DNA of 64,000 nucleotides from Planctomycetaceae bacterium (lineage in GTDB: Bacteria; Planctomycetota; Planctomycetia; Planctomycetales; Planctomycetaceae). Below are positions 45,378 through 54,048 of this stretch, piece after piece. The notes under the pieces were generated by a model. That model saw nothing but the letters and a program-made list of their open reading frames with translations. It made no database searches and was not told the origin of the DNA. Position numbers and translations under genes: made by a program. The DNA is taken from assembly GCA_041398785.1 (NCBI GenBank), contig JAWKUA010000008.1, positions 184,001 through 248,000 of the forward strand, given 5' to 3'. Positions within the stretch are counted from its first letter, which is position 1; every line of letters starts with the position of its first letter.

Positions 45378-46487
45378 TCAGGCTGCCTGGCGATGGGGCA
45401 CTGGATCCACAACGGGCATGGTCACCGCCTCAAACGGATCCAGTATGTTGCATTGCTCCAGGATGAGTTCGATTTCGTCGTCATTCATCGTTGACCCAAG
45501 GCCGCTGTGATAGGGTTCTGTAACCGTCGTCCGCACAATGTCCGGGTAGTCGTATTCGATTGTCTGATACACGCTGCGGAATGCCGGCAGGACGGCGAAC
45601 ATCTGAGGCAGCTCCCATGTTCTGCGGGTTTCCTCGTCCGTCATCAGTTCTTCATAGAACTTTTCGCCCGCCTTTGAACCGATCAGCGTTGTGGCGATAT
45701 CTTCGGGCTGGTGACCAAAACGTGGTGCCAGCCGCCGAATCATCACCCTGGCAAGATCCTCGATTCTCATCACCGGCATCTTGGTCACGAAGACTTCACC
45801 TCCGCGCGCGAGTTCTGATGCCTGCAGGACAAGCCGGCAGGCCTGTTCCAGCGTCATCACAAAGCGAGTCATTTCAGGGTCTGTCAGGGTAACAGGCCCA
45901 CCGGCTTCAATCTGCCTGAGAAAGACGGCGGCGACGGAACCGCGCGATCCCAGGACGTTGCCAAAGCGGGTCGAACTGAAAATCGTTCGCTTATTGATCT
46001 TCAGGCTGTTCGCCGCAGTGATGAGCCTTTCGCCCATCAGCTTTGACGTCCCCAGCACATTGGTTGGGTTCACAGCCTTGTCAGAACTGGTGAAAATGAC
46101 TCGTTCGACATCGTGCGTCAGCGCCGCCTGAATCACGTTCTTTACACCGATGACGTTTGTCTGCACAGCATCGAACGGTGACTTTTCGCAGAGAATGACA
46201 TGCTTCAGAGCCGCAAGATGCAGGACGACGTCGACGTCTTCGAAAAGAGATGTCATCCGGTCAATATCGCGCAGGTCTCCGACGTTGCAGGACACTGTTG
46301 TGTCATCAAAACCCAGTTCTGCGACTGCCTGTTCCAGCTCCTGTTCCAGAAAGAAGATCTCTGATTCATTCGAATCGATGGTTCGAATCTCGCCGGGCTG
46401 TTGAGCGACAATGTGGCGGACAATGCGTCGCCCTACCGTACCGCAGGCACCAGTTACACAAACAGTCTTGCCGGTCAGAAAAGCCAT
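45378..46487 (-). CDS. CapD/FlaA1-like nucleotide-sugar 4,6-dehydratase
   Basis: 369 aa from ATG 46487 (AGGA 8 nt upstream). Rossmann motif VTGACGTVGRRIV near the N-terminus, LHLAALKHV, TSSDKAVNPTNVLGTSK and FGNVLGSRGSV. Proteins of this group replace the SDR catalytic Tyr by another residue in NPTNxxGxxK; here it is Leu with the Lys retained. They convert UDP-GlcNAc-type sugars to 4-keto-6-deoxy intermediates. Part of the minus-strand glycan cluster. Confidence 0.87.
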   Translation of the reverse strand: MAFLTGKTVCVTGACGTVGRRIVRHIVAQQPGEIRTIDSNESEIFFLEQELEQAVAELGFDDTTVSCNVGDLRDIDRMTSLFEDVDVVLHLAALKHVILCEKSPFDAVQTNVIGVKNVIQAALTHDVERVIFTSSDKAVNPTNVLGTSKLMGERLITAANSLKINKRTIFSSTRFGNVLGSRGSVAAVFLRQIEAGGPVTLTDPEMTRFVMTLEQACRLVLQASELARGGEVFVTKMPVMRIEDLARVMIRRLAPRFGHQPEDIATTLIGSKAGEKFYEELMTDEETRRTWELPQMFAVLPAFRSVYQTIEYDYPDIVRTTVTEPYHSGLGSTMNDDEIELILEQCNILDPFEAVTMPVVDPVPHRQAA

Positions 46488-46526
46488 ATCCGAAATCCTC
46501 ACATGGGGATGAAATACAACAGGGAC

Positions 46527-47171
46527 TCACGCAACGCGAACGCCTGCCGGAGTGACGGAGTCGATCGCTGGCGTTGCCGAGCGATTCCGGTACAGCGACG
46601 GGTCTACTACGGTGGCCATTGCAGGAATATTCAGTCTGCCGTTCAGCAGACGATTCACGGAACATAGCGGCACGTCTGATCCACTGAGGACGTCGCGATA
46701 ATGCACTTCTACGGATTCAATGTGCGCTGCCGCACGAAGCCAGTGCCGAAATGCAGCAATCTCCTGATCGAAGAGCTGAGCCATCCGGTCGTCAGTGACT
46801 GCGGACGTTTCCTGAAGGTTGTCCAGCATTTTCCGTTGCGACGCCAGGATTTCTCGAACGTTTCGTCGCATCAGGATCACGCGGTAGTTTCGTCCGACGG
46901 GCAGATCATAGACGAGTCGATAGACCATCTTGACGGCATACCCGGAGGCACCGTCGAGCCAGGACGCATCGGTTCCTGTTTGCTTTACTTTTTCAAATTC
47001 GTAGTAGCCATTGGGATTGTCGGAGTCCGAGTTCCGGACGGAATCACAGAGCACAGGCACGCCACCGGCCTCCAGCATTTTCATCATCATTGAGGTTCCG
47101 GAACGCGGGAGCCCTGTGACAATAATCACCGGCTCACACCTCGGGTCGGAAGCTGCAGTATTCTCTGACAT
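46527..47171 (-). CDS. Sulfotransferase-family protein
   Basis: 214 aa. The 5'-phosphosulfate loop is VTGLPRSGTSMMMKML (residues ~18-33). A 3'-PAPS-binding Arg/Ser segment appears as RRNVREILASQRK. It transfers sulfate from PAPS, probably to a sugar of the exported glycan. It is short for the family, and the C-terminus may be a simplified lid. It lies 24 nt upstream of the dehydratase open frame and is co-oriented. Confidence 0.8.
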   Translation of the reverse strand: MSENTAASDPRCEPVIIVTGLPRSGTSMMMKMLEAGGVPVLCDSVRNSDSDNPNGYYEFEKVKQTGTDASWLDGASGYAVKMVYRLVYDLPVGRNYRVILMRRNVREILASQRKMLDNLQETSAVTDDRMAQLFDQEIAAFRHWLRAAAHIESVEVHYRDVLSGSDVPLCSVNRLLNGRLNIPAMATVVDPSLYRNRSATPAIDSVTPAGVRVA

Positions 47172-47192
47172 GATCGTGCGCCGTTTCCGCTG

Positions 47193-47522
47193 TCATGCTG
47201 CGGTGGAGGATTCTTCGCCGGCGCTGATCAGCGCACGCAGTTGATTCTGAGTCTGAGCGCCTGTCGCCTGTGCGACTGGAAGACCGTCTTTGAAGGTGAT
47301 GAAGGTTGGTACGCCTGAGATGCCGTATTGGGCGGCGGTGCCGGGATTCTGGTCGATATTCAGGCAGAAGACGTCAGCCCTGTCAGCATATTCCTGCTTC
47401 AGACGTTCAACCATCGGCTGCATCATTTTGCAGGGAGGGCACCAGGACGCCCAGAAGTCCACCAGCACCGGCCGCGGGGATTTCAGCACGTCGTTTTCGA
47501 ATGAAGCATCTCGTGTTTGCAT
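47193..47522 (-). CDS. Thioredoxin with a CPPC active site
   Basis: 109 aa, a full thioredoxin fold: VLVDFWASWCPPCKMMQP, GISGVPTFITFKDG with the cis-Pro. The active site is Cys28-Pro-Pro-Cys31, not the standard CGPC, which usually raises redox potential toward oxidation. No signal peptide. It sits between a sulfotransferase and an SQD1-like gene, so a role in delivering reduced sulfur to sugar is conceivable but unproven. Confidence 0.9.
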   Translation of the reverse strand: MQTRDASFENDVLKSPRPVLVDFWASWCPPCKMMQPMVERLKQEYADRADVFCLNIDQNPGTAAQYGISGVPTFITFKDGLPVAQATGAQTQNQLRALISAGEESSTAA

Positions 47523-47665
47523 GGAAGCGATGTCCTATTCCCTCGCATTGCCCCGGGACGCTATGTCCCGCAGACTTCATTGGTCTTGTGTCCGGCTGTG
47601 TGAATGACGGGATGCAGAGCCGCTGTGCGTTGCCTGTCAGGCCTGGGTCCGCCGATGAGAGTTGT

Positions 47666-49147
47666 CTATGCGGCGGGCCGCCAGGTCTCCAGGACCTGCA
47701 ACTCGTCCTCGTCTCCTGACCATCTGGTCTTTGGAAACAACGTGTCTCGCTGTTCTTCGATGCGCTGACGAGCTTCGGGAACTGTAAGCACCTGGAAAAG
47801 GCGGCGAACTTCGTCTTCGAAACCGGACTCCGATCGAAAGCCGAAGTTGTCTTCCAGCTTTTCGTGAATTACTTCATAAGGGTGTTCTTCAGCTTCAACG
47901 CGGGGATTTTCAATCCGTTGAACGGAGGTGTCCAGGTCGAACTCGCGACCAATCCGGGCCACGGTCTGCGCGATTTCACGCACTGAGAGCACGTCGGTCA
48001 CCTGATTCACCACGTCGTACTGACCCGGTTCCGGCGGAGCGGCAATCAGGCGCGTGATGCACTGCATCGCGTCTCGAAGTGTGATGTAGCCGCGTCTCTG
48101 GTTGCCGCTGCCATAGATTGTCAGCGGCATGCCAATCACGGCCTGAGCGACAAATCGGTTGACGACGGTCCCCCACCATTCGTCAATGTCGAATCTTGTA
48201 TTCAGGTCACTGTGAGCCGCCAGCTCTTCAGAATAGTTGCCGTAGATCACTCCCTGCATCACGTCGTAACTTCTCAGCCACCAGTATTTGCAGGCTTCAT
48301 AGACACTGAATGTGCCCTGCACCTTGCTGACGTGATAGAAGCTGACCGGGTCGCGGGGCGTTAGTTCTCCGCCCAGGCTCCATTCCTGGCCCCGGTACTG
48401 CAGGACTGCGTCTCCGGGAAAGAGTCCTTCAAAAAGCGGGCGTCCCGTCAGCGGGCTGCCATATTCACCCATCGTGCCGAGCTTGATGATAGACGCATCC
48501 GGTGCGTGATCCCGGACTCCGAAAAGCAGCCCAAGCGTACCAACAACGTTGTTCTGAATTGTCTCAACAGCTTTGTCGACGCTGGCCATGCTGTAGGGAG
48601 CGCTAGGGATTTCCGCAAACTGAACGATCGATTCGGGCTGAACGTCGCGGATATACGCGAAAAGCGTGTCGCGGTCCATCAGATCGATCTCGCGAAAATC
48701 GATATCGACACCCAGATGCTCGTTCGCTGCGGCGACCCGGTCTTGCATGGACAGAATCGGCAGGACCGACTGGGCACCGCGTTCGGCGACCAGCCTGCGC
48801 CGCAGCATGTTGTCGATGCCGTAAACCTTGCAGCCCAGTTTCGCCAGCTTGAGTGCCAACGGCCAGCCGAGGTAGCCGTCCATTCCCAGAATCATCACCT
48901 TCATGCCGTCCAGCAGATAGCCGCAGTCGGTTTGCTGCCATTCGGTGCAACTTTCGAACGTGATCGACATGGGGTCGAAGTAGCCAATCTCCGGACGGCG
49001 TTTGCATTCGACGACAAGCTGTCCCTGGGCCGCTTTACGAAATGCGGCCTGCCCGCATGCCCGGAAGTCGACGTGGCCCTTGAACTCCACCGCCGGACAG
49101 CTCCAGCAGGTGTGGTTGGCATTGTGGCAGCTATTGGTCCTGGTCAT
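47666..49147 (-). CDS. UDP-sulfoquinovose synthase-like (SQD1/SqdB) enzyme with a Cys-rich N-terminus
   Basis: 493 aa, ~80 longer than usual. From residue ~82: KVMILGMDGYLGWPLAL (Rossmann), SAPYSMASVDKA, NNVVGTLGLLFGV, KLGTMGEYGSP, SFYHVSKVQGT (catalytic Tyr and Lys), QGVIYGNYSEE, NRFVAQAVIGMPLTIYG, RRGYITLRDAMQC, NPRVEAEEHPYE. These match SQD1, which adds sulfite to a UDP-glucose-derived intermediate. The first ~80 residues contain six or more Cys (CWSC, ACGQ, ECKR, SCTEW, DCGY) and may bind metal; if translation starts at ATG 48904 they are absent. Confidence 0.83.
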   Translation of the reverse strand: MTRTNSCHNANHTCWSCPAVEFKGHVDFRACGQAAFRKAAQGQLVVECKRRPEIGYFDPMSITFESCTEWQQTDCGYLLDGMKVMILGMDGYLGWPLALKLAKLGCKVYGIDNMLRRRLVAERGAQSVLPILSMQDRVAAANEHLGVDIDFREIDLMDRDTLFAYIRDVQPESIVQFAEIPSAPYSMASVDKAVETIQNNVVGTLGLLFGVRDHAPDASIIKLGTMGEYGSPLTGRPLFEGLFPGDAVLQYRGQEWSLGGELTPRDPVSFYHVSKVQGTFSVYEACKYWWLRSYDVMQGVIYGNYSEELAAHSDLNTRFDIDEWWGTVVNRFVAQAVIGMPLTIYGSGNQRRGYITLRDAMQCITRLIAAPPEPGQYDVVNQVTDVLSVREIAQTVARIGREFDLDTSVQRIENPRVEAEEHPYEVIHEKLEDNFGFRSESGFEDEVRRLFQVLTVPEARQRIEEQRDTLFPKTRWSGDEDELQVLETWRPAA

Positions 49148-49240
49148 TTACGAATCCGTTCGCAAAAATCTCGCGGCATGGCTGTGTGCCGACTCGAGTG
49201 TAATTCCGCCGGTCTCCCCGACGAGCTGCCCGGAAGTAAG

Positions 49241-50527
49241 CTATGCCGCCGCCGACAGCGTCAGTTGGTGTGGTTTCACAACACTCAGGACGTCTTCCAC
49301 CCGCATGTCATCTGGTATGCGGTCGCTGTATTCGCCGCGGTAGAAGAATGTGGATTCCTCGTACGTATGTTTGCCATTGATCAACGTCGGTTCGATGAGA
49401 TCGGTGAGATTCATGCGCCCCGACAGGGCCACATTTTCCGCTGGCATCACAATCAGATCCGGGGCGCGGTGAGCGAATGCGCCGCTGTAGATTTCGGAGC
49501 CTCGAAGCACCCGGTCGGCAATTGGCCGACCGTCAACACGGGTTTCCAGCAGGAATCGTGACACGTCTGCAATCAGCTCGTTTGTCTGGTCGTCATTGAC
49601 TCCGCCCTGCGGATAGCGCCCATTGCGATGCAGGTAGATTCGTCCCGGATCCATAGCGAAGGCTCGTGTCTCCGGCGTCATGTCGATGTATGACGGTCGA
49701 TCAGACTTTCGCAGCGATAGAAAGCCGGCCTGAGCCAGCAGGCAGTTCAGATTGACACTTATCCGCTGACGCGCGAATCCATGGTCGGAGACGGCGGCCA
49801 GAGTAGTCGTGTCAGGCAGACGCTCAATGATCCGACCGATTTCATGGTCTACCTCGTGATAGTAGTCCAGGAACATCTGATGATACGGCGAAGTCCGATC
49901 TTCAAAATCTTCCCACAGGTAGTGGTTCAGTCGATCTGTACCGGTCAGCACGAACATCATGTTCCGCCATGCTTCCCGGTCCCATTGCTCGTGCAGAACC
50001 CGGCAGCGGGTTTTCATGCACGACCGCAGCCCGTCGACAAACTTTTCTTTGCTGCGTTCGATCAATGACATGTCCGCATCGACCGAGTACCCGATTTCAT
50101 TCAGGTGCAAGAATTCGCTCCCCGGGAAAACCGCCTTCTGAAGATCCAGCGCGACGAAACCGGAAATCAGCATTCCCGGCATCTGCTGTGCCGGATAGGT
50201 TTGGGGCACATTGATGATCAGTGACGGGCCGGCAGAATCGTCCTGCCAGAATGGCTTTGCCTTGAATGTCCGCGATGAGGTGAAGCCGAGCGTGTAGGTG
50301 CCGTCAATGAGATCTGTGAAGCCGTAGATATTATGTCCGCCGGAGTTCATGCCGGTAACGATCGATGCCCATGCCGCCGAAGAAACCTCCGGCAGAGCAG
50401 ACTTCATTGGTACCAGAGTACCCGATGACAGAAGTGCACGGCTATTGGGCATGACGTCGGCGTCAGCGAACTGTTGCCACATCCAGCGGGGCAAACCGTC
50501 GATTCCCAATAGAAACAGATCTGGCAT
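49241..50527 (-). CDS. Alkaline-phosphatase-superfamily phosphodiesterase/phosphotransferase
   Basis: 428 aa from ATG 50527 (a TTG at 50548 is an in-frame alternative). LFLLGIDGLPRW holds the first metal Asp; PEVSSAAWASIVTGMNSGGHNIYGF provides the nucleophile region (Ser in place of the more common Thr); GTDRLNHYLW and AAVSDHGFARQ complete the two-metal site. A late RAPDLIVMPAEN follows. It may hydrolyse or transfer phospho-substituents of the glycan. Part of the same minus-strand cluster. Confidence 0.85.
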   Translation of the reverse strand: MPDLFLLGIDGLPRWMWQQFADADVMPNSRALLSSGTLVPMKSALPEVSSAAWASIVTGMNSGGHNIYGFTDLIDGTYTLGFTSSRTFKAKPFWQDDSAGPSLIINVPQTYPAQQMPGMLISGFVALDLQKAVFPGSEFLHLNEIGYSVDADMSLIERSKEKFVDGLRSCMKTRCRVLHEQWDREAWRNMMFVLTGTDRLNHYLWEDFEDRTSPYHQMFLDYYHEVDHEIGRIIERLPDTTTLAAVSDHGFARQRISVNLNCLLAQAGFLSLRKSDRPSYIDMTPETRAFAMDPGRIYLHRNGRYPQGGVNDDQTNELIADVSRFLLETRVDGRPIADRVLRGSEIYSGAFAHRAPDLIVMPAENVALSGRMNLTDLIEPTLINGKHTYEESTFFYRGEYSDRIPDDMRVEDVLSVVKPHQLTLSAAA

Positions 50528-50591
50528 TGATTGATCACTTTGTTGCAAACAGAACTATCGGCAGCAGATTCCCGGACCGCAGCGAGATCGA

Positions 50592-50999
50592 TCAAATGTA
50601 TCCGAGTTGCCGCAGACGTTCTTCAACGGCTTCACGGTCTTCTTCATCCATGAAGTCGTCTGAACTGCACTCGGCCGAGCGATCAATCAGTAGGCACGCC
50701 GCCCCGGATCGTTCAAGCTGCGAAGACAAATCGAGAATTCCGGCGTCAGCGGCATCGGTGACGACCACGAATCGTCGGTGTCCGTTGTCGCGAGCCAATT
50801 GCAGTAACTCAGTTGGCTGGCAATGATTTCTGTCGATGGGCTCAACGGTTGGCGATGCGACGAGCACGTCGCCGGAGCGCGCAACGGAAGCACAGTCGGC
50901 GGGCAGGCGAAATTGAAGACTCGACAGGTTCAGGACCAGGTCACCGGAGCGAAGTTCTCGGCTGATGTCCTCTGTCAGAGAGTAGTCTCGTAGCGACAT
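50592..50999 (-). CDS. Small unknown protein with an AlkP-type C-terminal tail
   Basis: 135 aa from ATG 50999. The start MSLRDYSLTEDISREL and the middle (LVASPTVEPIDRNH, VVVTDAADAGILDLSSQLE) resemble no family I know. The last residues, DREAVEERLRQLGYI, look like the tail that ends many alkaline-phosphatase-superfamily proteins. It lies 65 nt upstream of, and co-oriented with, such a gene. It could be a detached domain or an independent partner. The upstream frame to 51158 is open, but its sequence looks non-coding. Confidence 0.5.
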   Translation of the reverse strand: MSLRDYSLTEDISRELRSGDLVLNLSSLQFRLPADCASVARSGDVLVASPTVEPIDRNHCQPTELLQLARDNGHRRFVVVTDAADAGILDLSSQLERSGAACLLIDRSAECSSDDFMDEEDREAVEERLRQLGYI

Positions 51000-51381
51000 T
51001 GCTTCACCATCCGTGGTTACGAAGCATTCGAGCGGAACTGCAAAACACGGCCGTTCGACTTGATTCGAAGCAGCCGGTTCGCACTGGTTCCGGAATCTAG
51101 TGGCAATCGAAAAACGCCGCAACAGCGATCTCTGCTGCAGAAAGCACTGGTTCAGCACGAATCGCCAGTCACGCCGGACGATTTCCAGCCGCCGTCAATT
51201 CATCGAGCATCGGCGAGGCCGTCAGCAGTTCGATCACAGTGCTGGCGTCGTCGTAGCGCCAAGGCTCTACCGGCGTCGTAGCATCGCAATTTGACCGAAC
51301 AGCCGAAAAACGCAGAGTCCGCAGTTCAGGGTACACGGCACCAATGTTGTTTGCGTCGTGTGATCCTGCTTCTATCGGAGG
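51000..51381. other. Gene-poor stretch between the GT2 and small unknown gene
   Basis: About 380 nt. Only a short upstream open frame and low-information sequence are present. No hairpin, repeat or RNA gene was recognised. It could carry the promoter of the downstream minus-strand genes, but no box was identified. Confidence 0.45.
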
Positions 51382-52535
51382 TCACACGTTGCGATACGAG
51401 AGCACTTTTCGGCCGCGAACGGCGCGAAGAATTCCCAGCAGGAACGCGGTATTCGCGATCAAAAAGCTGAACGCCATTCCGGTGCCCGGGAGTTTTCGAT
51501 TCAAGAGACCAAGCAAACCCAGGCTGAAAAGCATCGTGAATGGGGCCGAGGCCAGCAGGCTGGCGGGTCCGGGGTTCAACATCAGCAGTCCTGCGGACGA
51601 AGCGGTTCCCGTCAACAAAAAGACGGGAGACAGCCAGCGCAGCAACTTATGTGACCATAGAGCGAACGCGTACCGGGGATGCTTCAACGGATTCAACAGA
51701 CCCGGTCGTGACCACGTTCCCTGCCAGTTTCGCAGCGTCATTCGAGTGCGAGAACGAAACGTGATTCCGGCATCCTGCTCGAAGGTCTCGAATGCTCTGG
51801 CGTTCTCCGCATGGACAATGCGATATCCCTGAGTCACCACGTCCAATGGAACAATGCAGTCTTCGCCAATCGCAGGGTCCATCGGACGCATGAGACCGCG
51901 ACGAATGGCGAAGGCAGCGCCGGCGACGACCGCCAGACAGCCCAGATGCGATTCGAGAGTCCGGAGCTTCAGTTCATACGACCAGTAGAATCCCTGAGAA
52001 CGAACATTCACGTCTCCCGGTTTCTCGCCGAACAACAGATATCCGGCTGTTGCTCCGACGGTCTCGTCAGCGAATGCACCCGCAATTTCAATCAGAAAGT
52101 CGCTGTCGAACTCCGTGCCGGCGTCGGTGAATACGATCAGATCGGAATTAATCTGCTGGATCGCGGCGTTTTGAGTCGCCGTCTTTCCCTGCCCTGTCCC
52201 TGGAACAAAGTGACTCCGCGATCACTGAACGACTTCACCAGCTCGTCGGTGCAATCCGTGGAACCGTCCGACGCCACAAGGATCGCCAACCGATCGTTCG
52301 GATAGCGGCACCTCAACAGGTTCTCGATTCGTGCGACGACTTTTTCCTGCTCGTTGTGAACCGTCAACAGCACCGTCATGGAAGGCAGCCCGCTGTCGCT
52401 CGCGGATGCCGTCGGTAGCAGTGGCGAAGGTCTCGAGCCTCGGCGAGTGAGGACGGCGATCTGCAGGAACCGACCATACCCGTCGTAAATCCAGAACAGC
52501 GCGAAGCTGGAAACCAGCCAAAGCAGCCAGATCAT
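51382..52535 (-). pseudogene. Family 2 glycosyltransferase split by a 5-bp tandem duplication
   Basis: The first frame (ATG 52535) starts with a transmembrane helix (MIWLLWLVSSFALFWIYDGY), then SMTVLLTVHNEQEKVVARI and LVASDGSTDCTDELV, and terminates after LFQGQGRERRR. The rest of the enzyme is in another frame: GKTATQNAAIQQINSDL, VFTDAGTEFDS, GEDCIVPLDVVTQGYRIV, then three or so membrane segments. Removing one CCCTG of the direct repeat at 52187-52196 restores LFQGQGKTATQNAA and a ~382-aa membrane glycosyltransferase. As written the gene is off; a repeat-mediated reversible switch is possible. Confidence 0.85.
52187..52202. repeat. CCCTG repeats at the GT2 frameshift
   Basis: CCCTG is tandemly duplicated at 52187-52191 and 52192-52196, with a third unit after one T at 52198-52202. 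Loss of one unit restores the glycosyltransferase reading frame. Confidence 0.9.
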
Positions 52536-52675
52536 TCCTGATCTCCCGATTGAGGCGGTCCCGCGGGACGGCGTGCTGCCGCGGATTCTGACCCGTCGAA
52601 GGGACCGGATCACCGTTGTTTCGTTATCAGCCCGCATCCGGGGTCCGCGTTTTCGTGCTGGTGGCAGATGTCTGG

Positions 52676-53650
52676 TCAGGCTGCCGCTGCTGCTGGTGAA
52701 TCAGCCGTTGTCCAGCCTTCCGGGATTTCGACCTGTAGTTCGGTTTGCAGGCGTTGCAGGTCGCGTGAAATCGTTGTGAGTTGTTCGGCGGAAAAGACCT
52801 GTGCGGCAGTCACTTCCGAGCGACCTCGGTCGACCATGATCCAGTTCATCACACGTTCGCGCAGTGTTGTCCTGCGGTAAACGGCGTTCACTATTGCTCG
52901 CGTTGGCGGGAAGGCGCGAGCAGCCCCGGAGGCCTTCTGCAGCAATCGAGCGACTGTTACCGACCGGTAATTTGTCGTGCGATTGATTCGTTCGGTCAGG
53001 CAGGTCGGCGTGAATTCGGGATCGGCACCGACGAAGTCGTACAGGCGTCGGATCAGAGACAGCGGGGCGGCTGCGACGTCGTCGAAAAAGAAAATCCCGA
53101 TCTGGTTTCTCGGGAAGTGCTGAAAGAACGGAGTCAGCGCTTCGGCGTAGCAACTCCGCCGAATGTATTTGTCGTCCTGCTGAACGAGTCGGATCAGTTG
53201 TTCTGCCGTCACATCCGCGACGCCGCCGTAGGCATTCTGAGCGTCGTGCATCACGTGCGAGAGTGCTCGGTCGAACGGATCTCGCAGCATCACCAGCAAA
53301 CGCGTGTCCGGATACTGATCCGCGATCCGGGCGGCGGCCTGCGTGCAGTCCATGTAGTGCGGCGAAATCTCGCCGTGAAGCGGCGAAAAAGGTGTCAGGA
53401 ACCAATAGCCCGAGCGGCCCTCCGGGTGCTGCGCATTATTGGTTCCTGACACCTTTTTCGCGTCCGGATTGCGGAAGTGGCTGCGATACCAGGACGGGCC
53501 GCGGTGGAAGTTGTCGTTGAAGTAGTTCAGCTCCTTGGGCTGGCTCATCGCGATCTGCGGGTGAGCGTTCAGCATCGACCAGGCCCACGTCGTGGCGCTT
53601 TTCTCGGCTCCAATGCCGATGAATTCAGGGCTCCAGGATTCGAGGTTCAT
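52676..53650 (-). CDS. Sulfotransferase with an in-frame palindromic insertion
   Basis: 324 aa. The 5'-phosphosulfate loop is GIGAEKSATTWAWSML, then SQPKELNYFND. The 3'-phosphate site is LVMLRDPFDRALSHVMHD. IGIFFFDDVAAAPLSLIRRLYDFVG marks the later core. Between RNPD (~64) and GEISPHYM lies an extra ~25 residues, KVSGTNNAQHPEGRSGYWFL and neighbours, encoded by a palindromic DNA element (53384-53460). The insertion keeps frame and falls in a surface loop before the usual GE-SP-Y segment, so activity may be retained. Confidence 0.88.
   Translation of the reverse strand: MNLESWSPEFIGIGAEKSATTWAWSMLNAHPQIAMSQPKELNYFNDNFHRGPSWYRSHFRNPDAKKVSGTNNAQHPEGRSGYWFLTPFSPLHGEISPHYMDCTQAAARIADQYPDTRLLVMLRDPFDRALSHVMHDAQNAYGGVADVTAEQLIRLVQQDDKYIRRSCYAEALTPFFQHFPRNQIGIFFFDDVAAAPLSLIRRLYDFVGADPEFTPTCLTERINRTTNYRSVTVARLLQKASGAARAFPPTRAIVNAVYRRTTLRERVMNWIMVDRGRSEVTAAQVFSAEQLTTISRDLQRLQTELQVEIPEGWTTADSPAAAAA
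53384..53460. repeat. Palindromic element with 24-bp perfect arms inside a sulfotransferase gene
   Basis: CGAAAAAGGTGTCAGGAACC (arm 53384-53407) and its exact reverse complement TATTGGTTCCTGACACCTTT (arm 53437-53460) flank a 29-nt spacer. On either strand the arms read KVSGTN and YWFLTPF in frame. The same arm recurs at 55244-55264. It behaves as a REP-like mobile palindrome tolerated inside genes. Confidence 0.88.
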
Positions 53651-54048
53651 GGCGGCTTCCGTGCCGGATCGACCTGTGCGAAATCTTCCACGCGGGGCGG
53701 CGAGGCTTCTTCCGCGGAGTCCTCACGAAGCGTGCCACGGCGTGTGGCGATGATAGCTGAAGTCGAAAACCGCCTCAGCGCCGGTTTTCGCGGAAGCCGC
53801 TGGCGGGGGGAGGCTGCGAAGCTGCGGGATTCTGTATGACTTGCGCAGTTCGGCGGATTCTGCCGATTGCGACATGTCACGGCCTGAGCCCAGCCGGTGA
53901 TTGCCGGTTGGCGACGGTGGAGGTGCTCCGTAGAATCGGCGTCTTGATCGAGAACACAAATCGCGGTGAATCGGTTGTCCGGTGCCTTGATCCGGCCGCA
54001 GCCGTCCCGCTTCGGATGTACAGAGTGGTCGGGTTTGGTTCGAATTCC
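53651..54048. other. Divergent intergenic region, no gene recognised
   Basis: Nearly 400 nt lie between the sulfotransferase start and the chosen start of the plus-strand secreted protein. The plus frame is open from 53836, but its residues (MTCAVRRILPIATCHG and on) look non-coding. A 3' portion could be coding if the gene starts earlier (ATG 54016 or 53836). No hairpin or RNA gene was seen. Confidence 0.45.

Noticed and set aside
54037..54048. GGTTCGAATTCC, resembling a tRNA T-loop
   Set aside because: No matching acceptor, D-arm or anticodon stem can be folded from the flanking sequence.
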